Below are positions 22,525 to 32,840 of a stretch of 64,000 nucleotides of DNA, piece by piece. The notes under the pieces are model-generated. The model made no database searches. It saw only the letters and a program-made list of their open reading frames with translations, and was not told the DNA's origin. Made by a program: the position numbers and the translations under genes. Position 1 is the first letter of the stretch; each line of letters begins with the position of its first letter. The DNA is from Agelas oroides (Eukaryota; Porifera; Demospongiae; Agelasida; Agelasidae). The DNA lies in contig OX422184.1 in the NCBI GenBank assembly GCA_949130485.1, positions 6,056,655 through 6,120,654 on the forward strand, in the 5' to 3' direction.

Positions 22525-22722
22525 TCACGGCTTTTCAAACTTGATAGTGAACTTCAGGATGAATGCTGGGATAAGTGGGATAGTATCTCTGTACTTCTGA
22601 ACAACATCCTGGTTGATGATACGCTCTGCTTCAATCGCTTCCACTTTGCCATTTGCCAAGATCCCAACGCAGTATGTTTTGTCTAATAGACGATACATCA
22701 TGTAAACCCTCAGCATTTCAAC
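22525..22722 (-). CDS. Terminal exon of an unidentified host gene
   Basis: A polypyrimidine-like acceptor (TTTTCTTACTGCAG) leads into an open frame of about 65 residues that ends at a stop at 22525-22527. The peptide contains MMYRLLDKTYCVGILANG and ends KFTIKFEKP. Composition is that of a normal globular protein, with no stops or low complexity. I do not recognise the family. Upstream exons would lie above 22730 on the minus strand; none is clear, but CRE/ETS-like motifs near 23130 could mark a promoter. Confidence 0.5.
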   Translation of the reverse strand, partial: VEMLRVYMMYRLLDKTYCVGILANGKVEAIEAERIINQDVVQKYRDTIPLIPAFILKFTIKFEKP

Positions 22723-23089
22723 CTGCAGTAAGAAAATGGTAACTACAGCATAAGGCCCCAATTCAGTGATTTTTAGTTTCTCATCAGGTGCTTTACCTGC
22801 ACATAATGCGGGCGGGCAAGTATTACCATTGTATATTTATCCATAACCGGCAGATATTTATTTATCAAAATTACGCAACAAACATGATGCCAGGAGGATC
22901 AGCGCTCATCATACGCCATTGTATAAGGGTTCTTTTGGATGCTGTGCAGTAGAGAGACACATTTGTTGGCGTTACGTTCATCTCTATGCTTACCCGGTTG
23001 GTTACTATGTTGATAGTATACGAAAATGAAGATAATTCTATCGCAGAAAATCCATGCAGGCGGCTGATGCAGTCGTGTAGCCATCAGAC

Positions 23090-23140
23090 CGGAAGTCCTA
23101 TTTACGCAATACATTTCCTATTTCAGCGATGACGTCATGA
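23090..23140. promoter_or_regulatory. CRE/ETS-like promoter patch
   Basis: A full cAMP-response palindrome TGACGTCA (23130-23137) lies near an ETS-type ACCGGAAGT (23089-23097) in a locally CpG-richer region. It could serve the minus-strand exon at 22525-22722. Motif evidence only. Confidence 0.3.
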
Positions 23141-23784
23141 AAGTTGAATACGAGAGCTGGAGTGGGTCCGCAAAAACCGTTCGCGCAGCCACAAGAAGCA
23201 ACTCGAGCGCGCAAAGCGACCACAGTTCCATGGTACAGACGGTTGACCGTGTGTGGGAGTGGTAAATACCCGGATCGCAGCCATGAGGACGCAGAAAGAG
23301 GAGAAATTTGACGTTTGCATGTACTCTGGAACAATTTGGCACATTTCATTCCGCCACGACTGTAGGCTATGACATCAGTAGTCACTGTAGTACATGGATA
23401 GAAGTTTTATACCTGCAAGTTTGGTAACTGCAAAATAATTTATGTGCACATAATTGATAATCAAAGTGATGACATTATCAACAAACAACAATGCATGCAG
23501 AATACAGGTAATTGTTGTGTGAAAGTGAATATCGGCCACATTTTGGGGCCTGTGTTGTGCCAAGCATCCTGGCCAATGCTGTGGGCTCTGCTGTTATTGT
23601 CAACCTATTTATAATTGTTCTTAAACGGAAAAGTGGAGTTGTGAATGTCTATAGCCTGTGAAAAAAAGGAGACATTTTACAGTTAGAAACACCGGATAAG
23701 AACTGTCATAGTTATGCATAAATGGTGAGCACGCTTTGTTTGATGTTAGTATGAAAAAAGTGGCAGTTGCTGGAAATCAAATCC

Positions 23785-23850
23785 TTGGTCAAAGGCCTCT
23801 GGCTTAAACAGTCAGTGTTTTACCACTAGCCCTCAATTCTCTATACGTAC
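23785..23850 (-). repeat. Possible tRNA-like SINE head
   Basis: On the minus strand GGGCTAGTGGTAAAACACTG resembles a tRNA A-box/D-arm. GGATTTGATTTCC sits where a B box would be. The anticodon arm does not fold cleanly, so this is weak. Confidence 0.25.
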
Positions 23851-24850
23851 AATTGTACTACACAGATGGTATTGATATCTCAGTCACAGTTTGTAGCTAG
23901 TGTTATATTCTTTTCTGTGTAGAACTGGGATTCCACCCATTAGGTGCCATGTCTGACTAGGCTAGCCTCATTCCCAGACTCATACGTCACATCACTGTGC
24001 ATGTGACGAGATCTCCCTGACCTTCCCCTTCAGTTTAAGTAGGGGGAGCTTGCTACATTTTATTAGCCTCATTCCCAGCCTTCACCGCTGTCTAGTTTTT
24101 GTTGAAGTGGGAAGAGTCTGGGAATGCGACTGTGTACAAATTGCTCACCTTGCACGATTCTTCGGAATTCTGAAATGATATTATACACTGGCCAGTGTAT
24201 ACCTGAGGGAAATACATAGTATATGTTCTAGAGGAAGTGATGCGGTGGCTTTTTAGCAACATAGTAAGCCAACCACAGATGTTGTATGGTCATGCCTTAT
24301 TTTGGCGTCACCAAGTCCATGCATTCGTACCAGGGTGACCAACCCTCTCGGATTTGGTTTGTGAAAAGTGTCATAACCCTTCACAAACTACATACATCTA
24401 CTCCTAGTCACTTCTAAACCCACATGCTGTTCAGATTCCAACGCCCACTGAAGAGGAGGTTCCACAAGTGGACGCAGTTACACAGTTCAAGCTAACAGGA
24501 AGCACAAACAATTTGGCACATTTCATTCCGCCACAACATGCAGTCTATTGTGTCAAATAGATCTACTCTATACTACTAGACGTATCTGTAAATGTAACTG
24601 CAAACCTTTCCTTCTGGGAGCCAGACAGCCAAAGAGTTGACACACACTTCCATCATCCCCATCAGGTCGGCAGAACATCAAAGCGGGATTTCCATTCAGC
24701 GTAATTTTACATATATACGCCATCAAAATAGCTTACTACAATCATCCCACTTTCGTTTGAAACGGCGATGTTCTTCGGATCGGTGGTGCGATGCTAGCTG
24801 CACACGATCTCAGCTAGCCGGGTTCTTCGACACTTTCAGCGCCATTTTAT

Positions 24851-24870
24851 GTCGTGACGTCACTTCCGCA
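24851..24870. promoter_or_regulatory. CRE + ETS composite site
   Basis: TGACGTCACTTCCG joins a palindromic CRE directly to an ETS core. On the minus strand an ATGGCG start follows at once (about 24843) but stops after 11 codons, so it may be a first exon needing a splice, or an uORF. Confidence 0.35.
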
Positions 24871-25467
24871 CTACAATAGAAACGCTGGAAGTTGAACGGA
24901 TGGCTACACGACTGGATGAGAAACTAATAATCAACAAATTGGGGCCTAAGGTATAATGATAGGAATTTTACAAATTTGCACTATCACTGTTACTTCGTCC
25001 CCTGTAACCTCCCACTGGCACTGTTTATCCCGTATTATATTGGCAACTAGTACTTACAGGTCCTTGAACGGTGCTGGTATACACAATCTGTGCTCGAGGA
25101 TCATCTGTTGCTCTTGCAGTACACTAAAAAAGAGGTACCTATTGTTAGCATGACGTCAACTACAAGTAGCATTACGCAAACTTACATCATGGGTGATGGA
25201 TGGCTCGTCTAGTTCCATCTCCTAAATAGGTGATAGATATAGCAACATTACACGTGTGCACAGGATGGTGTTCTCCTTTATATAAGTACGCTTTCCCAGG
25301 CCCCTGCTTAGCTTTGCAAAATGGAAATCAGGGAGAACCATGCATAACTTCACCTGAGCAAAACGAAATGCTAGTTTATTGGTTGCTTGAGCAACTACAC
25401 ATTCGCTTTATGTAATAGGTGTGGTGAATTCTTGCTGTTCTAAGCTCTGGGACACCTACATGTACAG

Positions 25468-25705
25468 CAGGGTTCTCGCTAGAAATCTACTTCCAAATGG
25501 TGCCTAATACAATAGGCAGGTATGAAATGCCCTCTCTACACTCTGCTATTGAAATGTTAAGTGGGAAGCCAGGTTAGTAACTCCTGTGGGTAGGATTTAG
25601 GAAGTGGTCCAAATGGTGCTCCTACTTAAATTCACCACATCCAAATGGTGCTGCAATTAACCGAATGGTGCAAAACCATCCACTAGGCCTTTAGCGAGAA
25701 CCCTG
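25468..25705. mobile_element. hAT-like MITE with 8-bp target duplication
   Basis: Perfect 14-bp inverted ends, CAGGGTTCTCGCTA and TAGCGAGAACCCTG, bound a 238-bp element. The flanks ATGTACAG (25460-25467) and ATGTACAA (25706-25713) form an 8-bp duplication with one mismatch. CAGGG-type ends with 8-bp duplications are characteristic of hAT transposons. The interior repeats CCAAATGGTGCT-like words (25491, 25612, 25640) and has no ORF. Confidence 0.85.
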
Positions 25706-26091
25706 ATGTACAATCAATCCCTCTCTGCCATTCCTTCTGTCCATAATATTCACATGATGCACTCCCAACATGTACACATAAACACAGCTTTTGAGTAAAT
25801 AACTTACAGGTTTGCCAATTTCAACGTTACTTCCAAGATATAAAAATGTCTAGCTAAACTTAGAAGTTGACTGACTCACCTCTAGACTGCTGGTGACTCT
25901 TCAGTTGTCTGTGCAGGAGGAAAAGGTCCAACTAAAACTTGTGAATAAAGTTTAGGTAGCTGCTCCAAAATCACCCAGCACGAGCAGATATTGCACAATC
26001 TAACCACGTGGCAATATATTGCGCAATCTAACCACGTGGCACTAAATCTAATTTGCATGAGGTTTTGCTAAGTTGTGATGATGTTGAGCTA

Positions 26092-27327
26092 CAGTAGGTA
26101 GCAAAAAAAACGTTCCCGTATCGTAAACGTAATACGATAGTAGTACGGTTTAGATAAGTGCGTAATCAGCCCGTACTTTTTGTACCGTAACTCCGTATAA
26201 GTGCCGTATTCGTAGAACGAAGCGTAGTACGGAACTCACTACGAAGCGTTTTACAGTCTAACACGTGTTATTGAATGCTGGCAAACAAAAATCGACGATG
26301 TTGCACTGGGGAGCGGTATCATCGAACGAGATGTACAGCATGTACAAACGCCAAAGGATTGTGTATTATTTTAACCAAGGCCACAAGGCCCCTACTATTT
26401 CGCACTTACTTCGTGCAGAAGGGCTATCTGCGAGCCAGAGGGGAATACACAAGTTTCTCACAAAGTATCTCCAGACTGGATCGATAGCAAGGCGCCCGGT
26501 TCAAGAAGACCGTCCAAGATTACGGAAGAGGTCAAGGCCATCGTTGACGAGCAGATGAACAAGGACGACGAGACAACTGCCTACCAGCTGCATCGTCTGT
26601 TAGTCTTGTGCGGCTACAACATATCTATTCACACCATCCTTCGTTGCCGATCGTCGTTGGGCTGGACCTTCCGCGGTACTTCGTACTGCCAACTAATACG
26701 GCATGTCAACAAGCAGAAGCGCCTAGATTGGGCACAAGCGAACACTGATCTGGCCTTCGAAGACGTCATATGGACGGATGAATGCACCGTACAACTGCAA
26801 TCACACCGCCGTTTTTGCTGCAGGAAGAAGGGACAACCGGTCAAGCACAAGCCCAGGTAAGAGTGCAGACCGAATGTTGGGGGTGGGGCGTAGATAGTTA
26901 TTAACTTCTGTAGCCCAAAATTTTGCACTACTTACAGCCAGTGTTTTTTTTATTCCTTCCAGAGCAAAACATCCGGCAAAAGTTCATGTCTGGGCTGGCA
27001 TCAGCCAGAAAGGTCCAACAGAGATCTGTATATTTGAGGGGAAGATGAATGCACTTACTTTTTACCGCAATTCTCGATAGAACATTATTGCCATTTTTGA
27101 GAAAGGAATTTGCCTCGGGACATAACTTCATGCAGGACAATGACCCGAAGCATACTTCTGTTTATGCCCGACATTTCATGGAGGACGAAGGAATCAACTG
27201 GTGGCGAACTCCCCCAGGGTCTCCTGATCTGAATCCTATTGAAAACATGTGACATGAGCTGAAGGAGTTCATCAGAAGGGTCGTGAAGCCACAGACAAAA
27301 GAAGAATTGATTGATGGTATCGAGCAG
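26092..27327 (+). pseudogene. Tc1/mariner transposase, copy 1, 3'-truncated
   Basis: The left end is CAGTAGGTAGCAAAAAAAA after TA (26090-26091). The transposase has a paired-type HTH (from about 26328), a second HTH with DDETTAYQLHRLL, and a catalytic core with [14 protein letters not shown] and SPDLNPIE. There are 34 residues between the first D of QDND and the final E, as in Tc1. Lesions are a frame change near 26495, another near 27060, a TGA in place of the usual Trp after PIENM (27250-27252), and loss of everything past DGIEQ. A 106-bp GT..AG intron (26857-26962) splits the core in frame. The subterminal region carries many TACGG/CGTA words. Confidence 0.85.
26857..26962 (+). other. Intron in Tc1 transposase, copy 1
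   Basis: GTAAGAG donor, a pyrimidine-rich tail and CCTTCCAG acceptor bound this segment. Removing it restores the frame from HKPR into AKHPAKVHVWAG. The second copy is continuous at this same codon (about 37140), which supports the splice. Confidence 0.75.
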
Positions 27328-27876
27328 GGAGATCTCGGCAGCCACTCACAGTGCACTGAATGAGAATTTTATCACCGAAAAAAGCCTCTTTTGCCAGTTT
27401 GACAGCTAGTTTCCCTGCTTTGGACTCCCCCTTGAGCTTAGGGTACTTCCGAATTACATCTTCTGGTGGCATAAGAGACTTATCAATGCTACATGATGGT
27501 AGGTGGTTAGCAGTCGCCCTCGGCTTTATTGGCACTGCTCGTGGTAAGGCTGATGTCTCATGGTTGCCAAGAGCAGCGAATGTAGACGGCAGCTCAGGTC
27601 CTCCCAGTGGTGAGTAAAACGTCTGGGGCCTCAACTCTGCATCACGGGAAGGTGTCTGGAACGGTCCAGGATGCCACATGTCATGCTGTTGTGATGGTGT
27701 CTGCAACGGTCCAGGATGCCACATGTCATGCTGTTGCTGGTGCGTCAGTCCCTGTCCAAATCCGTATGGCTGATACGCTGTGTGCTGTAGCTGGCTTTCG
27801 AGGTATGCTATCCTGTTCTCAGCAGCAGTCATTCGTGACAGTAACTCTTGTACTGTCATCTCAAGGAGTACAGGGT
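27328..27876 (-). CDS. BEN-domain gene, last exon (C-terminus lost)
   Basis: The exon opens after a TTTAATGTAG acceptor. It encodes a coiled-coil start (TVQELLSRMTAAENRIAYLE), a Gln/Pro-rich linker with two HDMWHPGP repeats, and the first half of a BEN domain: YPKLKGESKAGKLAVKLAK then EAFFG and CTVSGCRDLP. BEN domains bind DNA or partners in chromatin regulation. The frame leaves homology at 27327, exactly where Tc1 sequence begins, so the second half of the domain is missing. The residues that follow are antisense Tc1. Confidence 0.8.
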
Positions 27877-28147
27877 CTACATTAAAGAGAACAATTAGAA
27901 AGCATAAATTCCATGGCCTCAGGTTAATGCAATTTACCTACATGTAGACAACGTCACAGTACACTGTAAATGGGATGCCTGAGGGCTGTCAAATGTGTAC
28001 TCGGTGCCTGCAAAGGTATGGGCGAAAATTTATCATACAGGGTTCACTTTCACCAGGCTGTTGTCGCTTGGACGGTACAACTCTACCAAAAAGGGACACA
28101 CACACACATACACACTGTATGAAGATAGTGGTATAAACGTACATGTA

Positions 28148-28545
28148 CCTGGGAGAGACTGCATTGGCCTACATGCAGTACTGGGAGTCTGGACCGAGTG
28201 GGACTGAACTGACGGAGGCTGAACCATAGCGCCAGATGGAGTCTGGACTGAGGGAGGCTGAACCATAGCGCTACATGGAGTCTGGACTGAAGGAGGCTGA
28301 ACCATAGTGCTAGATGGAGTCTGGACTATAGCGCTACATGGAGTCTGGACTGAGGGAGGCTAAACCATAGCGCTACATGGAGTCTGGAGAGGGAGGCTGA
28401 ACCATAGCGCTAGATGGAGTCTGGACTGACGGAGGCTGAACCATAGCGCTACATGGAGTCTGGACTGAGGGAGGCTGAACCGTACCGCTAGAGGAAGTCT
28501 GGACAGAAGGAGTCTGGACAACAGTGATCGGTTAGAGACCTGAAG
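28148..28545 (-). pseudogene. BEN gene, Gln/Pro-rich repeat exon (damaged)
   Basis: A 39-bp minisatellite encodes 13-residue units of the form MVQPPSVQTP plus three residues. A donor (CCCAG|GTACAT) closes the exon at 28148. One unit has CAG changed to TAG (around 28363), and another lacks two bases (around 28389), breaking the frame; one unit is 15 bp short. Either the array is hypervariable or the gene is dead. The left boundary is uncertain. Confidence 0.6.
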
Positions 28546-28770
28546 AATAGTTCCTGTTGGTTCATCTGAAGAAAGATAAGAAAATTGTTATTAAAAACTT
28601 GAAAATCGGAAAACTAGTATGAGTAATTAATTACCCTTGTTTTTCTTTTGAGTTTTCGTCTTCCTGATTGTCCTACTCTTCTTCAGATTAGTCTTTTGAT
28701 TTTCTTTGCCTAATCAAATGCCAACAAATGATCACTACACGTAAATTGCCATGCACTATACACTGTTTAC

Positions 28771-28908
28771 CTGCACGTCGCTTCTTTGCCACAGGAAGTG
28801 GGGAAGACTGTTCCTGATTCTGGACCTCCCTGAGAGGGTTGGCCCCAAATGGATTGTATGTTCCATCAAGGAATTGCGAATCCAACACCTCCACATCCGA
28901 CTTTGTGC
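28771..28908 (-). CDS. BEN gene, internal exon
   Basis: CACGCAG acceptor and GTAAAC donor frame the exon. It encodes a stretch with FLDGTYNPFGANPL and ends PVAKKRRAG, a likely basic nuclear localisation signal. In related sponge BEN proteins the N-terminal exon is followed by a similar GTYNPFG segment (family recall). Confidence 0.65.
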
Positions 28909-29030
28909 CTGCGTGTAGTGTAATTTTTACATCACAAATCGATTTGTGGCCAAACAACCACCCCCATAGAACTACAACTATGTATCATAGTAAGCAAATG
29001 GAGTAATGTATAGATGTACCATAAACTTAC

Positions 29031-29187
29031 CTATTCCTGTGATACGACCATCACACTTCATTCCCCCAACTTTCACTGTGCAGACACTACCAACGGCTTG
29101 CTTAGCAGGAGGAGGTGCAATCACAGATGTCTGACGAACTACTGATGTGCTTTCTTCATCGGCCCAGTAGACTAAAACATAGCTCTC
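29031..29187 (-). CDS. BEN gene, N-terminal exon
   Basis: An acceptor (GTTTACAG) precedes SYVLVYWADEESTSVV. The exon continues through VGSVCTVKVGGMKCDGRI and closes at a GTAAGT donor. VLV.W.EE..SVV with a KVKVG-type strand is the usual N-terminal module of BEN-domain proteins of this group. The initiating exon is not certain. Open frames upstream to 29800 look like 5' untranslated or promoter sequence. Confidence 0.65.
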
Positions 29188-29889
29188 TGTAAACAGTGGA
29201 CCAGATAACATGGTAGATGGATGTTGAGTAAGACAGATAATTTGTAAATAACTGGATAAAGGCTTATACATGCCCCTACATCACCGGTGTTCTAGCAATG
29301 GAGACTGAGCTACACGTACACGTACAAGCACATACAAATGTATGTCATGCATGGATGTACTCACCACTGCTGCGCATAGCGGTTCGTAGCGTCATCTTCA
29401 CTCGGTACTTGGCTGCTTCGGTGTTTTTGCTTGATTCGGTACTTCAGTACTTCGCTGCTTCGGTATTTTCGCTTGATTCTTCACTCGGTCACCTTCGAGA
29501 TGTGCTTGGAACTGTCGCGAGTTGTCTCTGTCAGCCGCTTTGTAGCTGGCCACGTGCGAAAACATAAGTGTTGGGTCATTCCTTTTATGTACTTTGTAAA
29601 CACATTTGATGTGTGTGTGTGTCAAAAATTGAAAGTTTTGCTCTCTTTGGAGCACATAAGGTAGATCTATATGAGTCAGCCGTGTTGGCTGCGGAGCACC
29701 AGATGAAGTGCTAAATGGTAGAGGAGAAATGGGGTAGTGAAAGCTGCTGGGATACACATATCGACATGACGCTGGCAAGGCTGGCTCGAGGTGTCGTTCC
29801 ATCTGTATTTTACAAAACGCAATGAATCAACACTCCACCAAATCGCCATTTTTTACTAGCTGATCGATTTCTGCAGTGGCATTAATAAT

Positions 29890-30800
29890 ACAGATGTGAC
29901 AGTGATTGATTACTGAGAATGTTGGAAGTGGTACATTTCCTTAAGTGTGCATTTCTTAATATCAACAACAGGGTATGGCCAGATGGATCTTTGTTCCATC
30001 ATAAACTTCTCAGCTCATCATCATGATACAAGTCCAGAATTCTTTCAGTAGTTCTCCAACTTTTGGAGACTTCCTTCCCAAGCCTGGTGCTCACCAGTCA
30101 CAAGAGCACAATTTTTGTCTGCATTGCATCATTTCAAAACATGTCTGGTGGAGCTGGAGTCAGCAGATATTTTAACTTTGATGTTGAGTTAAAGGGTGGA
30201 AACATCCTCCACTTCAGCAGCATGATGACGTAGGCTCTATTTAGAAGTTTAGCTGTACACAAATGAGAAGCCCCCGCCTCCTTGCAATGGCAGCAGCAAT
30301 GTCCAACTGAAACGGAACGTCTGAGATGGATTTTTTTTCTACTCTGTGTCATAGCTGGATTGCAGAACCCAACCGTTGGTGTCACAAAAGTCACAGTTGA
30401 TTGATATCTTGGTGAAATACAAGGATTCTTACCAACCTTTGTATGGTAAAAGTTCATGTGAAGTTAGGTGGCTTGGCTTGGCAATCAAAATGCTTTTTCA
30501 CCACAAGTATGCTAGGCTCCAGTGCTCCCAAAAAACAAGGTGGGCAAAAAGGCAAACGTTAAAATTGCAGCTAGTCCCATCTTCTGGATCATGGAATTTG
30601 TCATTTTTAGCAATAGATGTGCATTTAGACTGACTGGTGCCAAACTTGTGCACCCTGACTGACTTCTGTGATATTTCTGCTTTCATCTTTGAAGCCACTC
30701 TATGATACTGAGGAAGGAGCAGAAAAAGAAAATGAAAGATAGTATCTGCTGCAAATGCTTCAGGGGCATGTACGTTATAGAACCAGACATTCGAGTGAGC
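29890..30800. repeat. Segmental duplicate, uninterrupted copy
   Basis: This is the paralogue of 16785-20880, without the two TTAA insertions. It extends on its right into the kinase exon at 30745-30918. Identity is high enough to place both insertion breakpoints to the base. Confidence 0.85.
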
Positions 30801-30918
30801 TTAGTCATTTGCTGCAGTTTCATGATGCAGCAGCTACCAAAGCCACTGATCTTGGCAACTTGAGATGAATTTAGGAGAACATTCCGGGCAGTTAGATCTC
30901 GGTGAACTTCACTCCAGC
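30745..30918 (-). pseudogene. Protein kinase exon with degraded active site
   Basis: A TTTCTCTCTCAG acceptor leads into an exon with VHRDLTARNVLL, the catalytic loop in its tyrosine-kinase form (HRDL.ARN). The following metal-binding DFG/DLG is SGFG, so the Asp is Gly. Further on the usual YMPPEA reads YMPLKH, losing the APE-type Glu. Loss of both points to an inactive or decaying copy. Lower ORF sequence to 30500 shows no kinase C-lobe. Confidence 0.7.
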
Positions 30919-31466
30919 CTGAGAGAGAAATAAGAGAAAAGGCGATATGTGAGTGGTGTTTATGAAAGAACAAACAAATCTTTTTATCAACTCAACCATA
31001 TAATTATGGTAAAATAAGAGGATATCTCTATGTAATCCTGAGGCCACTATGATGTGTAGTAGCCTTGTTTCCAGGCAAGCTTTTCACAGTATGGAATACA
31101 GAGAGTCGGGTGATGATAGTAAGTCATTCGCTCTTCCTCTTCAATTTGTAAGGCTACTTTAACTATGGATGTTCAGCTGGTGCTTGGTATCTGTAACTGT
31201 GGTAACTCATAAACAGGAACAACTGTATATAGCCAAACTCACCCTTTTACCCTTCCATGGCTGACCAGTAGCATGAGTTGCATGTTGTTGGTTACGCGTT
31301 GTAGTTACACGTGGCTTAGTGTCATCACATGAGTAGAAGGCTCAAACTCGTTCCCACGTTCTACTCCAATGTGCCTCCTTCAAAGTAGAATGAGCATCGA
31401 ACTCTACAACAGAAAGATGTTTGATTTAGTGTCACCCAAAACCACAGCTTGAGTCCTGTTCAATAA

Positions 31467-31730
31467 TTAGTTATGTATCCATCTTAATAAGGAAGGGTGT
31501 ACTTGACAACAAGGGAGTTTGTGAAGCAATGGTGGGTGAGGGACGGTGTCAAACACTCTGCTAAGATCAAAGAATACGGAGCAGATTTCTTTGCCAGTGT
31601 CCAGCGCATTGTGAGAGTCATGGGTGAAGGAAAGAAAAGTAGTGGTTGTGAACTTCCCTTCTGTGAATTTCCACTGATACAAAGAGAGTGGGCAACTAGT
31701 TTTCAGGTGGTGTAATAACAGGCTATGCAC
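31467..31730 (-). pseudogene. Non-LTR (LINE) reverse transcriptase fragment
   Basis: The peptide contains QWKFTEGKFTTTTF, then CSVFFDLSRVFDTVPHPPLL, the motif A region of LINE reverse transcriptases (consensus .FFDL.KAFDTVPH..LL), followed by LLRWIHN. The catalytic Asp of FDL is present. Only about 85 residues remain, and the YADD region is absent. It best fits the CR1/L2/jockey group, though I cannot choose between them. Confidence 0.75.
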
Positions 31731-32840
31731 ATGCCTTTCTAATATTCACGCTAGTGCAGCCATGCAGAAACAGGGCTACGCGAGACTAGACCATGCTAAA
31801 AACATGCACATGCTAGAACAGAGAACATGCAAAACACTCACGTCACTTGGCCGACTTGTTGACGTCAAGGAGTATGCACTTAGCGACCCTCTGAAATGTC
31901 ACAAGAAAGATTGCTGACAGATAATGAATCGCTGCACACTGAATTTCTCCTGACCTGACGAGTATTTCACCTTACGTATATGTGCACATAATATAATTAT
32001 CCCTACACGTAATAAATTATCCCTGCTAAGCCTATGTAGCATCAGACTTTTTTGACAGACTCCAGGCGGCCAAAAATTGTCGGGTACGCGCGACACATTT
32101 AGAGTATTTATTTATTGTGCTATTGTAAATGAAAAACCTTTCTCTTTTTGTGGAGCAGTTGGGCATGAGATTGCAATTTTTCTGTTGAAAGATTTCTCTA
32201 TCCATCATGGTAGACAGTAACAAACTTCTATCCTGACTAAAAATGTCTAGAGTTCTGGCATATTATTGTTGCCACAAGACATATGCAATGCAGCTACCAT
32301 CTTAATCTTAAATAATTGCCATTAATGCAAATCAGCATGTATTGACAAAGTAGTCCTATAGATGGAGAGGGAAAAGAAAAGTTTTGTTTCTTTTTGTGTT
32401 ATTCAGTCATTTTTGCCTGAATCCACTCAAATGCATGCATGCTGTATTGTGACTTTCTGGCTTCTCTGATTTACTACTTGCTGTCCTTAACATTTTCCCG
32501 TCTCAAACGTGCACAAAATACTAAATGCTAGACAACATTGCTATTTAGTGCCCAGTGGGGTAACTGGAATTGTAGATGAGCGGTAGTGGAGTGAAGTTCT
32601 AGGGTGCCAATAATTGAGCATAGGAAATTGTACAGGTTCCGATATTACGTACCAGGTGCCGATAATCGGTAAATGAGTGTGCTTGGTTGTTGCACCGTCG
32701 CATCCTGTTCAATTATAGTTATAACCTAGAAGGCAGGGTGCTGGCTAGTTCATTTGATGACCTCACTTCCAGCGCAAGAGCGAATTTCTTGTGACTAACG
32801 AGAGCAAGGTTAGAAGAGTGCACCGTTTGTGTGCCGATAA

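Noticed and set aside
29398-29802. 134-codon minus-strand open frame upstream of the BEN gene
   Set aside because: Tail is a short repeat (PKQ.STE); more likely untranslated leader or promoter of the BEN gene than a separate protein.
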